Positions 13,929-18,454 of a stretch of DNA of 18,454 bases are shown here, one piece after another (the stretch's first letter is position 1; the number at the start of each line of letters is the position of its first letter). This stretch comes from Pseudomonadota bacterium. GTDB lineage: Bacteria; Desulfobacterota; Anaeroferrophillalia; Anaeroferrophillales; Tharpellaceae. Both the position numbers and the translations under genes were made by a program. Where the stretch lies: the NCBI GenBank assembly GCA_015486445.1, contig WFRT01000331.1:1-18454 (forward strand). Reading direction: 5' to 3'. A model generated the notes under the pieces. It was not told the DNA's origin. It was given only the letters and a program-made list of their open reading frames with translations, and did not search any database.

Positions 13929-14037
13929 GCGCCGGCAGGAATCCGGCCGGGAACCCGTCTCTTTCTCAGCCAAGATAGGAATGCCCGCGCCCCCTGTCAA
14001 GGTCGCGGGGAAAAGTAACCTTTAATATGATGTACGG

Positions 14038-14066
14038 TTGACTTGACGGGTGCGGCGGGTTATTAG
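14038..14066 (+). promoter_or_regulatory. sigma70-like promoter for the TSUP permease-cinA pair
   Basis: TTGACT (14038-14043, 5/6 match) is followed after exactly 17 nt by TATTAG (14061-14066, 4/6 match). The predicted start near 14073 gives a leader of about 40 nt to the ATG at 14116. It lies in the gap between divergent htpG and the permease. Confidence 0.5.
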
Positions 14067-14115
14067 CTTAAGTTGCAACCTGATTAGACAAATCCCGGAT
14101 GGGGAAGAAAATATC

Positions 14116-14850
14116 ATGCTGATGCAGTACCTGTTTCTGTTTCTCGTCGGCCTGGTCGCCGGCACCCTCAATGTCCTGGCCGGGGGCGGTTCTTTTCTCA
14201 CCATTCCCCTGCTGATCTTCATGGGCCTGCCGCCGGTGGTTGCCAACGGTACCAACCGGGTCGGGATTCTCTGCCAGAACATCACCGCCTCACTGAGTTT
14301 CCAGCGTCGCGGCGTAATCGAATGGCGCTATGTCCGCTGGGCCGTGCTGCCGGCCCTGGCCGGGGCCCTGCTGGGTTCGAAACTGGCAATCGCGATCGGA
14401 GACGAGGCCTTCAAACACATCCTGGCCGGGCTGATGATTGTCGTCACCCTCTGGACCCTCTGGGATCCACTCAAAAAGAAGGACCGTTCCGACCGCCCTT
14501 TTAACGGACCCGCCCTGGCCGGAGGTTTTCTCCTGGTCGGCATCTACGGCGGTTTCGTCCAGGCCGGGGTCGGTTTCATGGTCCTTGCCGCCACTACTCT
14601 GGCCGGGCTCGACCTGGTCCGGGGCAACGCCGTCAAGGTGGTCAGCATTCTCGCTTACACCATCCTTTCGCTGACCATCTTCGCCCTCGAAGGCAAAGTT
14701 GACTGGGGCCTGGGACTGGTGCTGGCGGCAGGAACCATGGCCGGCAGCCAGGTCGGGGTTCATCTTGCGGTTCTCAAAGGTCACGACTGGATCAAGAAAG
14801 TCGTCACCCTGGCTGTCATCGTGATGGCCGTCAAACTTCTCCTGTCCTGA
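14116..14850 (+). CDS. TSUP-family membrane permease (TauE/SafE, COG0730)
   Basis: Inner-membrane protein of 244 residues with about seven to eight hydrophobic segments. The two halves each carry the family's glycine-rich signature: VGLVAGTLNVLAGGGSFLTIP near residues 11-31, and GGFVQAGVGFMVLAATTLAG in the second half. Members export or import sulfite, sulfonates, thiosulfate or related anions; the substrate here cannot be told from sequence. The frame opens at a GTG at 14050, but hydrophobic family homology starts at the ATG at 14116, with GGGGA about 10 nt upstream; another ATG lies at 14122. cinA starts 35 nt downstream and is probably co-transcribed. Sulfur genes elsewhere in the window hint at a sulfur substrate, but only weakly. 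Confidence 0.9.
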   Translation: MLMQYLFLFLVGLVAGTLNVLAGGGSFLTIPLLIFMGLPPVVANGTNRVGILCQNITASLSFQRRGVIEWRYVRWAVLPALAGALLGSKLAIAIGDEAFKHILAGLMIVVTLWTLWDPLKKKDRSDRPFNGPALAGGFLLVGIYGGFVQAGVGFMVLAATTLAGLDLVRGNAVKVVSILAYTILSLTIFALEGKVDWGLGLVLAAGTMAGSQVGVHLAVLKGHDWIKKVVTLAVIVMAVKLLLS

Positions 14851-14885
14851 TTTGACAACCCTGAAGACCACAACCGAGTGAGATT

Positions 14886-16133
14886 ATGAAAGCTGAAATC
14901 CTGGCTACCGGCGACGAGCTCAGAAGCGGCGCCCTGGTCGACACCAATTCCGCCTATATCGCGGCAAAACTCGAGGAAACAGGTATCCGCATTACCCGCC
15001 ACACCTGCGTGGGCGACGATCTCGAGGCTCTGGCCGAGCTTTTTCAAGAGGCCGGCCAGCGGGTCGAAATCGTCATCGTCACCGGCGGTCTCGGGCCGAC
15101 CCAGGATGATCTGAGCCGGGACGCGGCCGCCCGGGCGGTTGGAGAAAAATTGAACCTCGACCAAAAGTCCCTGGCCGAGATCGAAGCTTTTTTTTCTTCC
15201 CGGCAGAAATCGATGCCGCCGGCCAACCGTCGCCAGGCCATGTTTCCGGAATCGGCCGAGGTTCTCAGCAACCCGGTCGGCACCGCTCCCGGTTTCACCC
15301 TGAAAATCGAACAGGCCGTTTTCTTCTTCCTGCCCGGCGTCCCGCCCGAGATGAAAAAGATGCTGGCCGAACAGGTCCTGCCCCGCATCCGGCGGATGGT
15401 CCGGGACGATAGCTTCTATCGGACGGAAAACATCACCACGTTCGGCATCGGTGAATCCGCCCTTGAAGAAAAGGTTGTGGAATTCTACACGATTTTTCCG
15501 GAAATCAAGCTTGGTTTCCGAGCCCATTTCCCCGAGGTTCAGCTCAAGCTCTATCTTAAAGGAAGCAGTGAAGCCGCAATCAACCGGCAGCGGGACCGGG
15601 CGGTTGCCTGGTTCCAGGAAAAACTGGGGCACAAGATCGTCTCCCTGGCCGGCAAATCGTTGCCCGAGGTAATCGGCGACCTATTGATTAAGCGACACTT
15701 AACCCTGGCCGTGGCTGAAAGCTGCACCGGGGGACTGATTGCCGACTGGCTTACCAACCGGCCCGGCAGTTCCGAATATTTTCTCATGTCGGCGGTCACC
15801 TACGCCAATTCGGCCAAAACCGAAATCCTGGATGTCCCGGCCGCAACCATAGAAAAACACGGCGCCGTATCCGAGGAAACCGCCGCCGCCATGGCGGCCG
15901 GCGCCCGGAAGAAAAGCGGCGCCGACTGGGCCCTGGCCACCAGCGGCATTGCCGGACCCGACGGCGGCACCCCGGAAAAACCGGTCGGCACCATCTGTAT
16001 CGGCCTGGCCGGGCCTGACGGCGTGGAAAGCCGGCGGTATCGTTTTCCTTTTCGCCAGCGCCATTACAACAAGAAACTCTTTGCCGCTCAGGCCTTGAAC
16101 CGGCTGCGGCTCAAGCTCGTCTACAATTCCTGA
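14886..16133 (+). CDS. cinA: CinA, nicotinamide mononucleotide amidase / ADP-ribose pyrophosphatase type
   Basis: Two-domain protein of 415 residues, normal for CinA. Residues 1-170 form the MoCF-like (COG1058) domain, with ATGDELRSGALVDTNSAYIA at 7-26 and TGGLGPTQDDLSRDAA at 66-81. Residues 255-415 form the PncC amidase domain, with AESCTGGL (277-284) and ATSGIAGPDGG (351-361). The C-terminal domain deamidates nicotinamide mononucleotide in NAD salvage; the N-terminal domain has been assigned ADP-ribose or related pyrophosphatase activity in some homologues. The old competence name does not imply transformation here. ATG at 14886 has only a weak GAG SD. It follows the permease gene by 35 nt. 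Confidence 0.95.
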   Translation: MKAEILATGDELRSGALVDTNSAYIAAKLEETGIRITRHTCVGDDLEALAELFQEAGQRVEIVIVTGGLGPTQDDLSRDAAARAVGEKLNLDQKSLAEIEAFFSSRQKSMPPANRRQAMFPESAEVLSNPVGTAPGFTLKIEQAVFFFLPGVPPEMKKMLAEQVLPRIRRMVRDDSFYRTENITTFGIGESALEEKVVEFYTIFPEIKLGFRAHFPEVQLKLYLKGSSEAAINRQRDRAVAWFQEKLGHKIVSLAGKSLPEVIGDLLIKRHLTLAVAESCTGGLIADWLTNRPGSSEYFLMSAVTYANSAKTEILDVPAATIEKHGAVSEETAAAMAAGARKKSGADWALATSGIAGPDGGTPEKPVGTICIGLAGPDGVESRRYRFPFRQRHYNKKLFAAQALNRLRLKLVYNS

Positions 16134-16241
16134 ACGACAGTGAATTGATCGCAACCGGCCGCCGAAAAACAAACTCCAGAAAACAAAGCCTAAGAGTTTG
16201 AAGCTCAAAAGCAGAGGAGCCCGATAAGAATTATTCTGGAC

Positions 16242-16262
16242 AGGAGGATGCCGATGGACTAG
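16242..16262 (+). other. Strong SD followed by a minimal open frame, upstream of the rhodanese gene
   Basis: AGGAGG (16242-16247) is followed six bases later by ATG GAC TAG (16254-16262), a start codon, one codon and a stop. A second in-frame ATG abuts the SD at 16248. The real gene start is 16305 with its own AAGGTG. This could be a minimal leader ORF or a relic of a former gene start; no larger frame is open here. Confidence 0.3.
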
Positions 16263-16304
16263 AAAACCCGGTAAAACAATTCCAGTTCAAGAAAAGGTGT
16301 CATC

Positions 16305-18041
16305 ATGTCGGGAAAACTCAAATTCATCTCAGCCCTGTTCTTTGTCCTCTCCTTTGTACTGATGTTCAGTGCGGCCCGGGTCACGTCGGCCGCATCCTTT
16401 ACAATACTCTCGCCGGCTGAGGCCCGGGCGATGATCAGCCGGAACCCCGACGTCATTGTCGTCGACGTCCGCAGCAACATCGACTACTGCTATTACGGCC
16501 ATATTCCCTGCGCCATCAACCTGAGCTGGAATTCTGGTGAATACGAAAGGGAATATCAACAACTGCCGGTCGACGCACCGATCATCAACGTCTGCGAACA
16601 CGGTTCCCGCGGCGCCAGCGCCTCGGCCTTTCTCAGCAGCCGGGGCTATACCGAAGTCTACAACATTTCCGGCGGCATGACGGCCTGGAACAGCGCCGGC
16701 TACGAGAAAATAACCTGTGCCGACGAAAACCCGGACGACTGCCAGCCCCGGGAAAAACTCCTCTATTATCCCCACATTGCCAGCGACAAGCTCTGGGAAA
16801 CCGAAATTGCGGTTGTCAACCTGGACCCGGAGAACGGAATTTCAGTAAACTTTCAAGCCTACGATAAAAACGGCACTCCGGTCGGCACCACGCGAACCGT
16901 CAAACTGGCCCCGGCCGGCCGCCGTGAGTTGATAGTCGGACGGGACTTTTCGCGGCCTGAAGATATTTCCTACATCATCCTGGACAGCCAGAGCGCAAAG
17001 CTTGCCGGCTATCTCAAGTTTTTTAACGCCTCCGGGGGAATTTTCCGGGCAGCCATTCCAGCGGTTGCCGAGACCAGCCTGCAACCCCTGTCGATTTCCC
17101 AGATCGCGGTCGACGACGGCTGGTGGACCGGCATAGCCCTGCTCAACACCACCGCTTCAGACCGTAACCTGACAATCACCTTCAACACCGGCCTGGTCAT
17201 TAGCTTTAATCTTGCGGCCGGGGCTTATAAAAGCATCAACCTGGCAGACTTGATCTCTCCGGCACCGACCACGGGCATCAATTCAGCGGTGATCGAGGGG
17301 GCCGAAGGGGTCGTGGGGCTCGAAATCTTCGGCTGTGGCAACCAGCTGGCCGGTATTACCTTAAAAGACACCACCGAAACCACGCTGTACTATCCTTACA
17401 TTACCGACGATCCCCGATGGTGGACCGGGATGGCGGTCTTCAACCCCGGGAAAACCGGCGGGGTCTTTGCCATCAAGGCCTATGCCGCCGACGGAACAGA
17501 GCTGGAAATTCCGTCCCACACCAGCGTTTCCGGTCCTCGCGACCGCCAGTTGTCTTTTGATCCCGGAACCTTTTTCATCCGCGATCGCGAGCAGTTCATA
17601 GGTACCCTTGAAAAATTCGACCTGCCGGCAGGCACTGCCTGGATGAGCCTGACCTGCTCCGTACCGGTAACCGGATTCGAACTTTTCGGCACCAGCGACG
17701 GCAAACAACTGGCCGGCTACACCAGCGTCGCTCTCGAGGGAACCTCGGGAGTTCTGGAAAAACTGGAAGACCAGGGCTGGACCGGCATCGCCCTGGTCAA
17801 CACCGCTGCCAAGCCGATCGCGGTAACCCTCAAGGCCTATGCCAACTCCGGCGGCGACCCAGTAGCGACGACCACGGTTCCACTCAACCCCCATGAAAGA
17901 GTGGTCAAAACTCCAGAGAAATTGTTTTCCGCGGACCTGGGCGATTCGACATATATCGGTTTTACCGCCACGGCCCCGGTCGTCGCGTTCCAGTTAAACG
18001 GCAGCGGCATGGCTCTTGACGCCCTGCCCGGCAGCCACTGA
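16305..18041 (+). CDS. Secreted rhodanese-domain protein with four C-terminal repeats
   Basis: Protein of 578 residues. Residues 1-30 are a Sec signal peptide (basic KLK, hydrophobic core, cut near TSAA/SF). Residues 33-136 are a rhodanese domain, with D54 in VVDVR and the active-site loop CEHGSR, catalytic C97, which fits the C-x-x-G-x-R pattern of sulfurtransferases. After a short Cys-containing linker (C138, C146) come four related segments of about 95-120 residues, at about 152-253, 262-353, 360-478 and 484-574. Each opens with W(T/E)(G/E)IAxxN and is strand-rich, often ending LAGY or similar; they look like beta-sandwich repeats. It is exported to the periplasm or beyond, with no lipobox or membrane anchor. 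ATG at 16305 has AAGGTG about 7 nt upstream. Whether it moves sulfane sulfur or uses the domain for binding is unknown. Confidence 0.88.
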   Translation: MSGKLKFISALFFVLSFVLMFSAARVTSAASFTILSPAEARAMISRNPDVIVVDVRSNIDYCYYGHIPCAINLSWNSGEYEREYQQLPVDAPIINVCEHGSRGASASAFLSSRGYTEVYNISGGMTAWNSAGYEKITCADENPDDCQPREKLLYYPHIASDKLWETEIAVVNLDPENGISVNFQAYDKNGTPVGTTRTVKLAPAGRRELIVGRDFSRPEDISYIILDSQSAKLAGYLKFFNASGGIFRAAIPAVAETSLQPLSISQIAVDDGWWTGIALLNTTASDRNLTITFNTGLVISFNLAAGAYKSINLADLISPAPTTGINSAVIEGAEGVVGLEIFGCGNQLAGITLKDTTETTLYYPYITDDPRWWTGMAVFNPGKTGGVFAIKAYAADGTELEIPSHTSVSGPRDRQLSFDPGTFFIRDREQFIGTLEKFDLPAGTAWMSLTCSVPVTGFELFGTSDGKQLAGYTSVALEGTSGVLEKLEDQGWTGIALVNTAAKPIAVTLKAYANSGGDPVATTTVPLNPHERVVKTPEKLFSADLGDSTYIGFTATAPVVAFQLNGSGMALDALPGSH

Positions 18042-18168
18042 AGACCAAGTAACTAAGCCTGGCGTGGTTTTATGACGCAGCGCCCGGTGGTACGCCGTAA
18101 TCTGCCGGCGGCCGCTTCTTTGCCGGGATCAGTGCCGAAATTCCAAACCGAGCTGCAAAATAAAATCA

Positions 18169-18185
18169 ATTTTCACCATGAAAAT
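18169..18185. promoter_or_regulatory. Inverted repeat upstream of yhbY
   Basis: ATTTTCA (18169-18175) and TGAAAAT (18179-18185) flank CCA, a 7-bp-arm palindrome in the only AT-rich part of the gap before yhbY. It could be an operator. Another palindrome, GCCTTAAGGC, lies at 18197-18206. No convincing terminator for the rhodanese gene was found in 18042-18244. Confidence 0.25.
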
Positions 18186-18244
18186 ATCTTTCGCCGGCCT
18201 TAAGGCGGAGGATGCTTTCATCATCATGCGGTAGGAGAAGATTA

Positions 18245-18454
18245 ATGTTGGCGGGATACCAGAGGAAATGGCTGCGGGGTCAGGCTCATGCCTTGAAACC
18301 GGTGGTCCTGGTGGGTCAGAACAGGCTGAGCGGCGAACTGGTTGCGGCTTTCGAAGAGGCTTTGGACGACCACGAGTTGATCAAGGTAAAATTCATCGAC
18401 GTCAAGGAGAAAGCGGCCAAGCTCGAACTCATCCGTGAACTCGAAGAAAAAAGC
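18245..18454 (+). CDS. yhbY: YhbY/CRM-domain ribosome-assembly RNA-binding protein, 5' part only
   Basis: The first 70 codons of a gene that runs past the window end. The translated start contains LRGQAHALKPVVLVGQNRLS and then a helix ending in DDHELIKVKFID, matching YhbY, a small CRM-domain protein associated with 50S ribosome precursors. The ATG at 18245 has AGGAG seven nucleotides upstream (18233-18237). One oddity is that the GxxG loop expected in the family (GSNG in E. coli) reads GQNR here, replacing the second glycine. Because the gene is cut, its length and C-terminus cannot be judged. Confidence 0.88.
   Translation, partial: MLAGYQRKWLRGQAHALKPVVLVGQNRLSGELVAAFEEALDDHELIKVKFIDVKEKAAKLELIRELEEKS

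Noticed and set aside
14781..15632. 283-codon open frame antisense to cinA
   Set aside because: cinA is complete and in frame. The antisense translation has no recognisable domain.
16198..16240. TTGAAG as a -35 box for the rhodanese gene
   Set aside because: No acceptable -10 box occurs at 16-18 nt spacing.
1..18454. CRISPR array, tRNA, rRNA, prophage or toxin-antitoxin pair
   Set aside because: No spaced direct repeats, cloverleaf sequences, phage genes or small paired toxin-antitoxin frames were seen on reading both strands.

Overview
The window looks like a chromosomal segment of a GC-rich Gram-negative anaerobe, most likely a Desulfobacterota (deltaproteobacterial) relative. The grounds are a NIL-ferredoxin plus UPF0280 gene pair known from homocysteine synthesis in sulfate reducers and methanogens, an Rrf2 regulator next to a cysteine desulfurase, BamD- and LptA-type envelope domains, HtpG, and two families of short palindromic repeats. 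This assignment is inference; no rRNA or other taxonomic marker is present.

Layout. Positions 1-133 hold a truncated copy of a small terminal-inverted-repeat element (MITE-like), whose second, complete copy lies inverted at 10562-10796. From 7716 down to 313 all genes run leftward in three groups. The first is radical SAM protein, RtcB RNA ligase and endonuclease IV, nearly contiguous. The second, beyond a 100-bp palindromic repeat, is a DUF805 membrane protein and an unknown 127-residue protein. The third is a sulfur cassette: UPF0280, NIL-ferredoxin, Rrf2 regulator and cysteine desulfurase. A 91-bp divergent gap then leads to the rightward gene for an unusual lipoprotein that appears to fuse BamD with an LptA-like domain (7808-9325). 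mtnA, gatC, a universal stress protein gene and htpG follow, all leftward, with the complete MITE and an intrinsic terminator between gatC and mtnA. From 14116 on the genes run rightward: a TSUP-family permease, cinA, a secreted rhodanese protein with four repeats, and the 5' part of yhbY, cut by the window end.

How the genes may work together. Sulfur is a recurring theme: the UPF0280/NIL-ferredoxin pair (sulfide to homocysteine), cysteine desulfurase, mtnA (methylthioadenosine salvage), a TSUP permease (a family that often moves sulfur anions) and an extracytoplasmic rhodanese. The second theme is nucleic-acid and NAD maintenance (RtcB, endonuclease IV, CinA, YhbY).

The most notable items are the BamD-LptA fusion, the rhodanese fused to four beta-rich repeats, the MITE pair with a nearly palindromic interior, and the hairpins and terminators placed between genes of apparent operons. 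No CRISPR array, tRNA, rRNA, prophage or defence system was seen.
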